Shown one piece after another: positions 35,084-44,946 of a DNA stretch of 64,000 bases. Positions within the stretch are counted from its first letter, which is position 1. Each line of letters begins with the position of its first letter. The DNA is from Microbacterium sp. 4R-513 (lineage in GTDB: Bacteria > Actinomycetota > Actinomycetes > Actinomycetales > Microbacteriaceae): NCBI RefSeq assembly GCF_011046485.1, contig NZ_CP049256.1, positions 2,542,001 to 2,606,000 of the forward strand. The letters are read 5' to 3'. The position numbers were made by a program, and so were the translations under genes. The notes under the pieces are model-generated. The model was not told the DNA's origin. It ran no database searches and was given only the letters and a program-made list of their open reading frames with translations.

Positions 35084-35101
35084 TCACGATCGAAATCGTG
35101 A
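35084..35101 (+). promoter_or_regulatory. Palindrome upstream of the flavin monooxygenase
   Basis: TCACGAT (35084-35090) and ATCGTGA (35095-35101) form a perfect 7-bp inverted repeat with a 4-nt centre, 12 bp before the ATG. It could be an operator (possibly for the neighbouring LuxR protein) or an mRNA leader hairpin. Confidence 0.55.
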
Positions 35102-35113
35102 TCGGAGCACACC

Positions 35114-36223
35114 ATGGACACGCGAATCGACACCGTCATCGTCGGCGGAGGCGCCGCCGGACTCGGAATGGGCAAGCGGCTTCGAGACCGCGGGATCGAC
35201 TTCGTCATCCTCGACGACCGTCCGCGCATCGGTGACACCTGGCGCGAGCGCTACCGCTCGCTCAAGCTGTTCACACCGCGCAGCCTGGCCGAGCTTCCCG
35301 GCCTCCGCCTCGACATCGGGTACTTCGACTTCCCGACAGGAGCGCAGTACGGCGACTACCTGGAGCGCTATGCCCGGCTCTTCGACCTCCCTGTGCGGCT
35401 CGGGACGCGCGTCACGTCGCTCGCGCGCAGCGGCGCGCGATTCCGGCTCGACACCGCGTCGGGCGAGGCGTTCGTCGCGGACCATGTCGTGGTCGCGGCG
35501 GGGGAGCACCGGATGCCCGTCACGCCGGACATCGCGGCGGGCGTGGATCCCGGCATCCGTCAACTCCACTCGGTCGCATACGCGGGACCCGACGATCTCG
35601 CGGAGGGACCGGTGCTGGTCGTCGGCGCGGGCAACTCCGGGACGGACGTCGCGCTCGAGGCGGCCCGGGCGGGCCACACCGTCACGCTCGCCGGCCGGCA
35701 CCCGGGGCAGGTGCCGGCCGACATCGACACGCCGGTCGGCAACCTCGTCTCGAGGGTGTTCATCCGCAAGCTGCGGCGCACGACGGTCGACACGGCGAAG
35801 GGTCGCGCGGTGCGCGAGCAGGTCCGCGGCCACGGAGTGAACCTCGTGCGCAACAAGCTGAAGGACCTCGACGCGGCCGGCATCGCCCGGCTCCCGAGGA
35901 TCTCCGGGACGGATGCCGCGGGCCGCCCCGTCGCAGCGGACGGCACCGTCGTGGACTGCCGCACGATCGTGTGGTGCACGGGTTCGGTGCCCGACTTCTC
36001 CTGGATCAGCATCGACGGCCTCTTCGACGAGTCGGGGTGGCCGGACGAGTACCGCGGCCTCGCGCGCAGCGTGCCGGGGCTCGCGTTCCTCGGTCTGGCG
36101 TTCCAGTACTCGATCGCCTCGTCGACGCTCATGGGCATGGGTGCCGACGCCGACTATCTCGTGCAGCGGCTGTACACCGCGGCATCCTCCCAGCCGGCGC
36201 TCACTCCAGCCGTCGCGTCATGA
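35114..36223 (+). CDS. Flavin-containing monooxygenase / NAD(P)-FAD oxidoreductase
   Basis: The 369-residue protein has an N-terminal FAD-binding GGGAAG (11-16) in a Rossmann fold. A second nucleotide-binding motif, VVGAGNSGTD, near 170-178 serves NADPH. The RYRSLKLFTPRSLAELPG segment and the C-terminal GLAFLGLAFQ are family hallmarks. It resembles YUCCA/FMO-like enzymes that oxygenate soft nucleophiles or act in Baeyer-Villiger-type chemistry; the substrate is unknown. GGAGC lies 6 nt before the ATG. Its 3' end overlaps the convergent GNAT gene by 23 bp. Confidence 0.9.
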   Translation: MDTRIDTVIVGGGAAGLGMGKRLRDRGIDFVILDDRPRIGDTWRERYRSLKLFTPRSLAELPGLRLDIGYFDFPTGAQYGDYLERYARLFDLPVRLGTRVTSLARSGARFRLDTASGEAFVADHVVVAAGEHRMPVTPDIAAGVDPGIRQLHSVAYAGPDDLAEGPVLVVGAGNSGTDVALEAARAGHTVTLAGRHPGQVPADIDTPVGNLVSRVFIRKLRRTTVDTAKGRAVREQVRGHGVNLVRNKLKDLDAAGIARLPRISGTDAAGRPVAADGTVVDCRTIVWCTGSVPDFSWISIDGLFDESGWPDEYRGLARSVPGLAFLGLAFQYSIASSTLMGMGADADYLVQRLYTAASSQPALTPAVAS

Positions 36224-36671
36224 AGCGCGAGAACGGGTCGTGCGCGTACCCGTCGAACGGCTCGCACGTGACGAAGCCCTCGCTCTCGTAGAGGCGTTGT
36301 GCGGGGGCGAAGTCGGGCGTCGTGCCGGTCTCGAGCCACAGGCTCGTCATCCCGCGCTTGCGCGCCTCTGCGACGATGTGGCGCAGGATGGCGCGGCCGA
36401 CGCCCGCGCCGCGGAAGCGGTCGTCGACGCGCATCGACTTGAGCTCGCCGCGATCCGCATCGAGCGCTTTGAGCGCCCCGATACCGGCGAGCTCACCGCC
36501 GATCCAGGCCGACCAGAATGTGATCCCCGGCTGCCGCAGCGCCTCGACGTCGAGCGCGTGCACGCTCTCGGGCGGCGAGTACTCGTGCATGCCGTCGAGA
36601 TGACGGGCGATGAGCGCGCGCGTCGCGTCGCTCGTGAGGTCGTCGACGAGGATCTCGATGCTCGGGGTCAT
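36201..36671 (-). CDS. GNAT-family N-acetyltransferase
   Basis: The 156-residue protein shows the acetyl-CoA-binding motif A, MRVDDRFRGAGVGRAILRHIV (about 80-100), and motif B near YESEGF. The substrate is unknown; it resembles ElaA/PhnO-size acetyltransferases. Its 3' end overlaps the monooxygenase gene on the other strand by 23 bp. Its start lies 7 bp after the stop of the EamA-type gene, so the two are probably co-transcribed from upstream of 37.65 kb. Confidence 0.9.
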   Translation of the reverse strand: MTPSIEILVDDLTSDATRALIARHLDGMHEYSPPESVHALDVEALRQPGITFWSAWIGGELAGIGALKALDADRGELKSMRVDDRFRGAGVGRAILRHIVAEARKRGMTSLWLETGTTPDFAPAQRLYESEGFVTCEPFDGYAHDPFSRFMTRRLE

Positions 36672-36678
36672 GACCGCG

Positions 36679-37647
36679 TCATCCTTCCACTGCGAACGGC
36701 TGGGGGTCCCGCCGTGCCCGGGAGCCCCACGCGAGCAGGGCGAGGCCCGCGGCGAGCACGACCAGCCCCGTGATGGCGAGGGCGCTGAGCCGCTCGTCGA
36801 GCACGGTGATCCCCAGGATGCTCGCCGTCAGAGGCTCTCCGAGGGTCAACGTCGCAGCCGTCGCAGCGGTGAGGCCGTTCAGGCCCCACGTGAACAGCAC
36901 GTAGGCGATCGAGATCGTCGCGATTCCGAGCCAGAGCCCCATCGCCAGCCCCGCCGGTGTCGCCAACCACGAGAGGTCGACGAACGGCAGCACGAGAAAC
37001 GAGATGACGGCCGAACTCGCGCCCATCGCCCCGACGACGGTGAACGGGTTCCAACCGCCGTCGAGCAGGCGCCGCTGCGCGTTCGCGATGACCGCGAAGG
37101 ATGCCGCGGCCCCGAGCGATCCGAGGAGCCCGACGGGATCCGTCCCGCCCGCACCGGTGCCCGACGCCGCGCCGCCGAAGCCCAGCAGCACGACACCGAC
37201 CGTCGCGAGGGCGGTCGCGACCATCCACGCGCCGCTCGGGGAGCGTCGGGTGAGGAGCCACTCCAGGACGCCCGCCATGATCGGGGCGGAGCCGAGGGCG
37301 ATCACTGTCCCGACCGCGACGCCGTTGCGCTCCGTCCCGAGGAAGAAGAGCGGCTGGTAGATCGCCAGGCACACCCCGGTGAGCACCATGAGCGCGAGCG
37401 GGCGCATCCGGCTCGCCGTGCTGGGAAGGGTGCGGAAGCTCCGTGGCCGCTCTTCACCGGCGCGCTCGGCGCGCACGCGGTGACGGCGGGCGAGTGCGAA
37501 GGCGATGATGGCGAGGCCCGTGCCGCCGATCGCGAGACGCACAGCGCCGACGGCGAGGGGCGTCGTTCCCTCCGGGCCGATGGCCTGCGATGTCCCCGTC
37601 GTGCCGAACAGCACGGCCGCGGCGAAGACGGCGAGGACGTGGAGCAC
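36679..37647 (-). CDS. EamA/DMT-family transporter
   Basis: About ten TM segments in 322 residues form two EamA repeats. The N-terminal AAAVLFGTTGTSQAIGP and the second-half GLTAATAATLTLGEPLTA and VLDERLS segments are typical of RhaT/EamA exporters of metabolites such as amino acids. It starts with GTG 37647. It precedes the GNAT gene on the same strand. It is not closely similar to the DMT gene at 0.5-1.5 kb and has no central hydrophilic insert. Confidence 0.88.
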   Translation of the reverse strand: MLHVLAVFAAAVLFGTTGTSQAIGPEGTTPLAVGAVRLAIGGTGLAIIAFALARRHRVRAERAGEERPRSFRTLPSTASRMRPLALMVLTGVCLAIYQPLFFLGTERNGVAVGTVIALGSAPIMAGVLEWLLTRRSPSGAWMVATALATVGVVLLGFGGAASGTGAGGTDPVGLLGSLGAAASFAVIANAQRRLLDGGWNPFTVVGAMGASSAVISFLVLPFVDLSWLATPAGLAMGLWLGIATISIAYVLFTWGLNGLTAATAATLTLGEPLTASILGITVLDERLSALAITGLVVLAAGLALLAWGSRARRDPQPFAVEG

Positions 37648-37742
37648 GCTCTATTCTCACCGCACTGGACGGGATGCCTCGTCCCCGGCAGGCCTCGTCG
37701 TCACACCCGATTCGCACAGACCCGCGCCGGTAAGCTTGTGCG

Positions 37743-39161
37743 GTGACCGTCCGGCTCTATGACACCAAGGCGCAGCAGCTGCGCGACTTCGTGCCCCTCG
37801 CCCCCGGGAACGTCACGATCTACGTCTGCGGGCCGACGGTGCAGTCCGGGCCGCACATCGGTCACCTGCGCGGTGCGCTCAGCTTCGACATCCTCCGTCG
37901 GTGGCTCGGTCATCGCTACGGGCGCGTCACGTTCGTGCGCAACGTGACCGACATCGACGACAAGGTGCTCGTGAACGCGACGGACGCCGAGCCGTGGTGG
38001 GCGCTGGCCTACCGCATGGAGCTCGAGTTCTCACGGGCGTATGCCGCGATCGGCATCCTGCCTCCCACCTACGAGCCCCGGGCGACGGCGTCCATCCCGC
38101 AGATGCAGGAGCTGATCCAGCGTCTCATCGACGCGGGGCACGCGTACGCCGCCGCGTCGGAGGGCGCGGCCGGCGACGTCTACTTCGACGTGCGGTCGTG
38201 GGCCTCGTACGGCTCGCTGACCAACCAGTCCCTCGATGCCATGGAGCCGGCCGAGGACGCAGACCCCCGCGGCAAGCGCGACCCGCGGGACTTCGCGCTC
38301 TGGAAGGGCGCCAAGGCCGATGAGCCGGCGTCCGCCAAGTGGGACTCGCCGTGGGGCAAGGGCCGTCCCGGCTGGCACATCGAGTGCTCCGCGATGTCGC
38401 GCCGGTATCTGGGGCCGGAGTTCGACATCCACGGGGGAGGGCTCGACCTGCGCTTCCCGCACCACGAGAACGAGCTCGCTCAGTCGACGGCCGCGGGCGA
38501 CCCGTTCGCGCGGTACTGGGTGCACAACGGCCTCGTGACCGTCGGCGGGCAGAAGATGTCGAAGTCGCTCTTCAACTTCGTCCTCGCCGAGGACGTGCTG
38601 CGCGAGCGCGACCCGCTCGTCGTGCGCTATGCGCTCGCAGCGGCGCACTACCGGTCGAGCCTCGACATCACGGGAACGTCCTTCGATGAGGCCGAAGCGG
38701 CGATCGACCGCATTCGCACGTTCCTTCACCGTGCGGCGCGCGTTCTCGCGGCAGACGACGACCAGCGCGTCGAGACCTCCGTGCCCGAGCGATTCGCGGC
38801 GGCGATGGATGACGATCTCGGCGTGCCCCAGGCGCTCGCCGTGCTGCACGAGACGGTGCGGGACGGCAACACCGCATTGGATGCCGGCGACCGCGACGGA
38901 GTGCTCCGGGCGTTCGGTGAGGTGGCGGTGATGGCGGGGATCCTCGGCATCGACCCCGAAGACCCCAGGTGGATGGCAGGACAGGCGGGGCCCGAGGCAT
39001 CCGCTCTGGACGCCCTCCTGCAGACGATGATCGAGCAGCGCGCACAAGCGCGGGCTGCCAAGGACTGGGCGGCAGCCGACCGCATCCGCGACGCGATCGC
39101 GGCGGCCGGCATCGCCCTCGAAGACGGTCCCCAAGGGACGCATTGGAGTATCGATGGCTAA
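37743..39161 (+). CDS. cysS: Cysteinyl-tRNA synthetase
   Basis: The class I synthetase has HIGH at residues 38-41 and KMSKS at 271-275. The zinc site is formed by C29, the Cys in HIECSAM, and His/Glu in FPHHENE. At 472 residues it is normal length. TAAGCT (37731-37736) lies 6 nt before the GTG start. The stop region overlaps the rlmB start by 8 bp. The cysS-rlmB pair next to ispDF/carD is conserved in Actinobacteria; here the block is split by about 4.4 kb of unrelated genes. Confidence 0.97.
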   Translation: MTVRLYDTKAQQLRDFVPLAPGNVTIYVCGPTVQSGPHIGHLRGALSFDILRRWLGHRYGRVTFVRNVTDIDDKVLVNATDAEPWWALAYRMELEFSRAYAAIGILPPTYEPRATASIPQMQELIQRLIDAGHAYAAASEGAAGDVYFDVRSWASYGSLTNQSLDAMEPAEDADPRGKRDPRDFALWKGAKADEPASAKWDSPWGKGRPGWHIECSAMSRRYLGPEFDIHGGGLDLRFPHHENELAQSTAAGDPFARYWVHNGLVTVGGQKMSKSLFNFVLAEDVLRERDPLVVRYALAAAHYRSSLDITGTSFDEAEAAIDRIRTFLHRAARVLAADDDQRVETSVPERFAAAMDDDLGVPQALAVLHETVRDGNTALDAGDRDGVLRAFGEVAVMAGILGIDPEDPRWMAGQAGPEASALDALLQTMIEQRAQARAAKDWAAADRIRDAIAAAGIALEDGPQGTHWSIDG

Positions 39162-40143
39162 GCCAGGGCGCCCCGGCGCGAGCAAGGGCGGCAAGGGCCC
39201 CACGAAGGGCTCGGGCGGCAAGAACAAGCGGTCGCTTGAGGGGCGCGGACCGACGCCCAAGGCCGAGGACCGCGCGTGGCACCCCGCCGGCAAGCGCAAG
39301 GCCGCGGCCGAGCGCTACGCCGCCGCGGGCGGCAAGGGCCGTCCCGGTGGGCAGGCCGGCCAGACCCGTCAGTCGCGGGCGAAGAAGGATGACGACACGG
39401 AGACGGTCACGGGCCGCAACTCTGTGCTGGAGGCCCTCCGCGCCAAGATCCCGGCGACGGCGTTCTACATCGCGCAGCGCGTGGAGATGGACGACCGCGT
39501 CAAGGAGATGCTGTCGATCGCCACCCACCGCGACATCCCGGTCATGGAGGTCACCCGTCCTGAGCTGGACCGCATGGCGGGTTTCGACGGCGTGCACCAG
39601 GGCGTCGCGCTCAAGGTGCCGCCGTACGAGTACGCGCATCCGCAGGATCTCCTCGAGCAGGTCATCGACGCCGGCCAGACCCCGCTCTTCGTCGCGCTCG
39701 ACGGCGTGACCGATCCGCGCAACCTCGGCGCGATCATCCGGTCGACCGCCGCCTTCGGCGGGCACGCCGTCATCGTGCCGCAGCGCCGCTCGGCGAGCGT
39801 CAACTCGGCCGCGTGGAAGACGAGCGCCGGTGCCGCAGCGCGCATCCCGGTGGCGATCGCGGCCAACCTCACGTCGATGCTCAAGGAGTTCAAGAAGCAG
39901 GGCGTGTTCGTCCTCGGCCTCGACGGCGGGGGCGACGTGTCGCTTCCCGCGCTCGAGCTCGCCGACCGGCCCGTCGTGATCGTCGTCGGCTCGGAGGGCA
40001 AGGGCCTCTCGCGCCTGGTCACCGAGACGTGCGACCAGATCGTCTCCATCCCGATCTCGGCGTCGACCGAGTCGCTCAACGCCGGCATCGCGGCATCCGT
40101 CGCGCTCTACCAGGTCGCGACGCTGCGCGCCGCCGGCGCCTGA
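39154..40143 (+). CDS. rlmB: 23S rRNA 2'-O-ribose methyltransferase (RlmB/TrmH family)
   Basis: A basic, Gly/Lys-rich N-terminal extension (1-80) precedes the substrate-binding domain and the SPOUT domain. The three SPOUT motifs are visible: DPRNLGAIIRSTAAFG, VVGSEGKGLS, and SIPISASTESLNAGIAASVALY. It likely methylates 23S rRNA G2251 (E. coli numbering); Mycobacterium Rv3579c is the equivalent neighbour of cysS. It is translationally linked to cysS by an 8-bp overlap. Confidence 0.93.
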   Translation: MAKPGRPGASKGGKGPTKGSGGKNKRSLEGRGPTPKAEDRAWHPAGKRKAAAERYAAAGGKGRPGGQAGQTRQSRAKKDDDTETVTGRNSVLEALRAKIPATAFYIAQRVEMDDRVKEMLSIATHRDIPVMEVTRPELDRMAGFDGVHQGVALKVPPYEYAHPQDLLEQVIDAGQTPLFVALDGVTDPRNLGAIIRSTAAFGGHAVIVPQRRSASVNSAAWKTSAGAAARIPVAIAANLTSMLKEFKKQGVFVLGLDGGGDVSLPALELADRPVVIVVGSEGKGLSRLVTETCDQIVSIPISASTESLNAGIAASVALYQVATLRAAGA

Positions 40144-40227
40144 GTCACCGTCCGAAACAATTCCATTCGAGGGAATGAACCGTCCCGGGCTGAGCTTGCA
40201 CCCCGAGACACCGACGAAAGGAAGACC

Positions 40228-40869
40228 ATGGCTCGCATCGCCGTCATCGGAGGCACCGGCTACGCCGGCTCGCACATCGTCGCAGAGGCGGTGAGTCGCG
40301 GTCACACGGTGGTGTCCGTGGCGCGGACCGTCCCCGCCGAGCGCGTCGAAGGCGCCACCTACATCGAGGGCACGCTCCTCGACGTGCCGAGCCTCGTGGC
40401 CGAGCTCGAGGGGGTCGACGTCGTCGTCCTGGCGGTTCCCGCGCGCGGCGACATGGAGGGCAACGTCCGGTCGAACGTCGCGCAGCTCGTCGCCGAGCTG
40501 CCCGCGTCGGTGCGCGTCGGCGTCATCGGCGGCGCCGGCGGCAGCCTCGTCGCGCCGGGCGGCGAGCGCCTCGTCGACCAGCCGTCCTTCACCGACGAGT
40601 ACAAGCCCGAGGCCCTCGAGGCGATCGGGGTTCTCGACGACCTGCGCACCCAGGCTCACGGTCACGACTGGTTCTACATCCACCCCGCCGGCGGGTTCGG
40701 CGCGTGGAACCCCGGCGAGCGCACCGGCAGCTATCGCGACGGCGGCGACGTGCTCGTCACCGACGAGGCGGGCGAGTCCTTCATCTCCGGCGCTGACCTC
40801 GGGGTCGCTGTGGTCGACGAGATCGAGACGCCGAAGCACTCCCGCGAGCGGTTCACCGTCGGGTACTGA
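40228..40869 (+). CDS. NAD(P)-binding Rossmann-fold protein (NmrA/atypical SDR type)
   Basis: GGTGYAGSHIVAEAVSRGH (8-26) is a classic dinucleotide-binding turn. The remainder (213 residues) resembles NmrA-like or biliverdin-reductase-B-like atypical SDRs, with no Tyr-x3-Lys catalytic pair. It may be a sensor or an NADH-flavin-type reductase. GAAAGGAAG lies 6 nt before the ATG. A strong terminator closes the unit. Confidence 0.88.
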   Translation: MARIAVIGGTGYAGSHIVAEAVSRGHTVVSVARTVPAERVEGATYIEGTLLDVPSLVAELEGVDVVVLAVPARGDMEGNVRSNVAQLVAELPASVRVGVIGGAGGSLVAPGGERLVDQPSFTDEYKPEALEAIGVLDDLRTQAHGHDWFYIHPAGGFGAWNPGERTGSYRDGGDVLVTDEAGESFISGADLGVAVVDEIETPKHSRERFTVGY

Positions 40870-40880
40870 TTCCCGGCAGT

Positions 40881-40916
40881 CGAAGCGGCCCGTCCTCTCG
40901 AGGACGGGCCGCTTCG
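40881..40916. terminator. Strong bidirectional terminator
   Basis: A 16-bp perfect stem (40881-40896 with 40901-40916) closes a CTCG tetraloop between the Rossmann-fold gene and the facing DUF4032 gene. Confidence 0.9.
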
Positions 40917-40953
40917 GCGTGAGAGCGCGGATGCCTCGTGCCGGACGACGGCC

Positions 40954-42261
40954 TCAGACGAGATCGCGCCAGTCGATGTCGTCGTCCTCGTCGACGATGT
41001 CGATCGCGCCGCTCGTGAGGACGGGAAGCGACATCGTCTCTGTGGGCGGCCCCATGACGGTCGCCTCGTCCCGGCGGTGCCGGAGCACCCCGTCGATGTA
41101 GCTCGTCAGGACCTCGGCGAGCGGGACGGCCTTGCCGCGCGCCTGCGACATGTACCACCGGTGCTCGAGCACCTGGTGGAACACCTCGGCCGGTTCGAGC
41201 TTCGCGCGCAGATCGAACGGGATCGCCTTGACGACGGGCTCGAAGACGCGGGTGAGCCACTCGTGCGCGACCATCTCCTCGTCGTCGCCGAGGCGTGAGA
41301 CGCGGGCCCGGAACTCGTCCAGGTCGTTGAGAAGCCTTCGGGCCTGGTTCTCCTCGACATCCAGTCCCGTCAGCCGCAGCAGGCGGCGCTGGTGGTGCCC
41401 CGCATCCACGACCTTGGGCTGGATCGAGACCCGCGTCCCGTCGGTCGTCGCCTGGATCGACATCTCGCCGATGTCGAAGCCGAGTTCGTTCAGGCGCTGC
41501 ACGCGCTCCGTGATCCGCCAGGACTCGTTCGCGGCGAACGACTCCTTATCGGTCAGTGCGCCCCACAGGGAGTGGTACGACGACATGATGCCGTCGGCGA
41601 TCGCGAGGGCGTCGACCCCGCCCTCCAGGCGCCCGCCCGCCTCGAGGTCCATGATCTCGCCCGCGATGTTCGTGCGCGCGACGTCGAGGTCGTGCGCGCG
41701 CTGACCCGGCGTCAGCCCGGACTCGTGCAGCTCGCCGGTCTCGGCATCCACGAGGTAGGCGGCGAAGGCCCCCGCGTCACGGCGGAAGAGGGTGTTCGAG
41801 AGGGAGACGTCGCCCCAGAAGAAGCCGACGTTGTGCAGCCGCACGAGCAGCACGGCCAGGGCGTCGACCAGGCGATTGGCGGTGTCGGGACGCAGCACCT
41901 GCGTGAACAGTGCGCGGTAGGGGAGCGAGAACTTCAAATGCGCGGTTACGAGAGCGGCCGGAAGGGGCTCGCCGGCGGCATCCGTCCTCCCGGCGATCAC
42001 GGCCACGCGCTCGACGCACGGGGCGTCGAGCCGGTGCAGGTTGCCGAGCATGTCGTACTCGCGGCGGGCCATCTCCTCCGTCGTCTCCTTGATCGCGACG
42101 ACGCGACCAGAGAGGTTGGCGAAGCGCACGAGGTGGCGCGAGATGCCCTTGGGAAGGAAGACGATGTGGTTGCTCGGCCATTCGGCGAGCGTCGTCGACC
42201 ACGGCAGGTTCAGGAGCCCGGGGTCGACGGAGCTGGCGGTGATGCTCAGGGCAGCGGGCAT
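40954..42261 (-). CDS. DUF4032 protein with kinase-like fold
   Basis: The N-terminal part (about 40-250) has a lipopolysaccharide-kinase/RIO-like protein kinase pattern: VVAIKETTEE with a candidate ATP-binding Lys, NVGFFWGDVSLSNTLF in place of the HRD loop, and LVDAETGEL as the metal-binding DFG equivalent. The C-terminal DUF4032 domain follows (about 270-400: VFEPVVKAIPFDLRAKLEPAEVFHQVLEHRWYMSQ), and the end is acidic. Catalytic-type residues look intact, so phosphotransfer is plausible, but the substrate is unknown. The sugar-ABC ATPase lies directly upstream. Confidence 0.87.
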   Translation of the reverse strand: MPAALSITASSVDPGLLNLPWSTTLAEWPSNHIVFLPKGISRHLVRFANLSGRVVAIKETTEEMARREYDMLGNLHRLDAPCVERVAVIAGRTDAAGEPLPAALVTAHLKFSLPYRALFTQVLRPDTANRLVDALAVLLVRLHNVGFFWGDVSLSNTLFRRDAGAFAAYLVDAETGELHESGLTPGQRAHDLDVARTNIAGEIMDLEAGGRLEGGVDALAIADGIMSSYHSLWGALTDKESFAANESWRITERVQRLNELGFDIGEMSIQATTDGTRVSIQPKVVDAGHHQRRLLRLTGLDVEENQARRLLNDLDEFRARVSRLGDDEEMVAHEWLTRVFEPVVKAIPFDLRAKLEPAEVFHQVLEHRWYMSQARGKAVPLAEVLTSYIDGVLRHRRDEATVMGPPTETMSLPVLTSGAIDIVDEDDDIDWRDLV

Positions 42262-42327
42262 TGCTCTCCAGAAATGGAACAGCGCGGGCGGTTCACGAAG
42301 AGCCGCCCGCGCTGTGTCCGAAGGGTG

Positions 42328-43431
<1,104 letters not shown>

Positions 43432-43700
43432 TTTGTTCTCCTTCACCGGCAGGTACGTGCCGGACGATCCGTAGTGAATGGAATGCTGCGGGGGCTCTTC
43501 CCGCACGCCCACCGTCGGGCGTACCCATCAGTATGACATGACGAGGCGGCCCACCTGCTCACGGGATCCCGGGGGACGGATGCCTCACCCCGCGCTCCGA
43601 CGCTCCGTCTGGGCTTTTCCCAGCCTGCCTGGCTAGCATCGTGAGCGGTCGCCTCCCGATCCGCGACCCGGCCCACGGCCCCCCGTCTTCAGAAGGTTTC

Positions 43701-44666
43701 ATGTCGAGCGACGAATCACAGAACGTGCCTGTCCCGAGCGATCGCCGCGAGGCGGTGCGCGAGAAGGCGCTTCAGGTTCAGGCGAAGCAGTCCCGCGCGC
43801 GGCTCATCCGCGCCAGCGTGATCGCCGTGGCCGTCGTCGCCGTGGTGGCCGTCGCAGCCGTCGTCGTCACCTGGACCGTCGGTTCAGCCGCGTCCAAGCC
43901 GCTGCTCGACCCCGCGAACGTCACCGACGACGGGATCGTCGTCACCTCCGTCACGGGCACGACTCTCGACGACGGCCAGGCCGAGATGGGCGTCCCGGGC
44001 TCGGGTGCCGGCGGATCGACCGCGACGCCCGCTCCCACCCCTGAGACGACACCGACTCCCGATGCCTCGGCAACCACCGCCCCGGCCGTCGACATCCGCA
44101 TCTACGTCGATTACCTTTCGCCGGGCTCACGGGAGTTCCAGCTCGCGAACGCCGCCCAGCTCGCCACGTGGGTGGAGCAGGGCGCCGCGACGCTCACCTA
44201 CTACCCGGTCGCGATGCTGACTTCGAAGTCGAACGGCACCAAGTACTCGCTCCGCGCAGCGAGCGCCGCCGCCTGCGTCGCGACCCACTCGCCCGACGCG
44301 TTCTTCGCCTTCACGCACTCCCTCCTGCAGCAGCAGCCCGAGGTCGACTCGGACGGCATCTCGGATGCCGATCTCGCCGCCGCCGCGATCGCTTCGGGCG
44401 CCTCGTCGCCGAAGGTCGTGCGGGACTGCATCGAGCAGGAGGACTTCGCCGCGTGGGCGAAGTCCGCGACCGACCGGGCGCTGCAGGGCATCCCCGGCAC
44501 CGACGGCGTAGCGCTCACGGGAGCGCCCATGGTGCTCGTCAACGGCACGCAGTACGTCGGAGCCCTCGACGACCCCGCCGAGTTCTCGCAGTTCGTCCTG
44601 ACGATCGCGAGCGACGACTCGACCAAGACGCCGGCCCCCACGCCGACGCCGACTCCCACGCCCTGA
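43701..44666 (+). CDS. Membrane-anchored DsbA/thioredoxin-fold protein lacking the CxxC motif
   Basis: Layout: a short basic cytosolic tail, one TM helix (about 32-57), a Pro/Thr/Ala-rich linker, then a DsbA-like thioredoxin domain (about 128-305), and a Thr-Pro repeat tail. Where active DsbA/BdbD proteins have CPxC after the first strand, this one reads IYVDYLSPGSREF, with both cysteines missing. The cis-Pro loop is present (LTGAPMVLVNGT). Two cysteines remain elsewhere (AAACVATHS, VRDCIEQED). It is probably redox-inactive: a chaperone-like or structural paralogue. ATG 43701 has AGAAGG 4 nt upstream. Confidence 0.87.
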   Translation: MSSDESQNVPVPSDRREAVREKALQVQAKQSRARLIRASVIAVAVVAVVAVAAVVVTWTVGSAASKPLLDPANVTDDGIVVTSVTGTTLDDGQAEMGVPGSGAGGSTATPAPTPETTPTPDASATTAPAVDIRIYVDYLSPGSREFQLANAAQLATWVEQGAATLTYYPVAMLTSKSNGTKYSLRAASAAACVATHSPDAFFAFTHSLLQQQPEVDSDGISDADLAAAAIASGASSPKVVRDCIEQEDFAAWAKSATDRALQGIPGTDGVALTGAPMVLVNGTQYVGALDDPAEFSQFVLTIASDDSTKTPAPTPTPTPTP

Positions 44667-44708
44667 CGACTCGGGCGGTCCGGCCGGCCCCGTTAGACTG
44701 GTCGCTCT

Positions 44709-44784
44709 GCCGACCTGGCGCAATTGGTAGCGCACCCGACTTGTAATCGGGCGGTTACGGGTTCGAGTCCCGTGGTCGGCTCCA
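44709..44784 (+). tRNA. tRNA-Thr(UGU)
   Basis: The full cloverleaf has an acceptor GCCGACC/GGTCGGC (7 bp) and a D-arm GCGC/GCGC. The anticodon stem is CCCGA/TCGGG with loop CTTGTAA (anticodon TGT), and the T-arm is ACGGG/CCCGT with loop TTCGAGT. The discriminator is T and CCA is encoded (44782-44784). TAGACT at 44694-44699 is a plausible -10. It is followed at once by a tandem array made from its own 3' half. Confidence 0.97.
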
Positions 44785-44851
44785 GGCGAATGGGCGTCGA
44801 CCCCGACTTCTCATCGGGCGGTTACGGGTTCGAGTCCCGTGGTCGGCTCCA
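44785..44851 (+). repeat. tRNA-Thr-derived unit 1 (67 nt)
   Basis: The last 50 nt copy the tRNA-Thr 3' half with two differences, both in the anticodon loop (CTTGTAA becomes CTTCTCA, anticodon TGT becomes TCT). The T-arm, acceptor 3' strand, discriminator T and CCA are intact. The 5' half of the tRNA is replaced by 17 nt starting GGCGAATGGG. GTCGACC (44796-44802) can pair with GGTCGGC (44841-44847), giving a D-arm-less cloverleaf. Confidence 0.93.
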
Positions 44852-44918
44852 GGCGAATGGGCGTCGACCCCGACTTCTCATCGGGCGGTTACGGGTTCGA
44901 GTCCCGTGGTCGGCTCCA
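44852..44918 (+). repeat. tRNA-Thr-derived unit 2 (67 nt)
   Basis: It is identical to unit 1 over all 67 nt and abuts it directly, so the duplication is recent or the sequence is conserved by selection or conversion. It carries the same CTTCTCA loop and encoded CCA (44916-44918). Confidence 0.93.
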
Positions 44919-44946
44919 CATGGTTCGAGTCCCTGCGTCGGCGCCA
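44919..44946 (+). repeat. Short tRNA 3'-end fragment (28 nt)
   Basis: CATGGTTCGAGTCCCTGCG, then TCGGCGCCA: a piece of the T-loop, T-stem 3' strand and acceptor 3' strand with CCA, carrying three or so changes relative to the tRNA. It cannot form the T-stem. Confidence 0.8.

Noticed and set aside
31392-35087. A 1,231-codon open frame on the minus strand
   Set aside because: It runs antisense through carD, ispDF and the LuxR-type gene. Its translation is Arg/Gly/Glu-rich with no domain, a typical GC-rich shadow frame.
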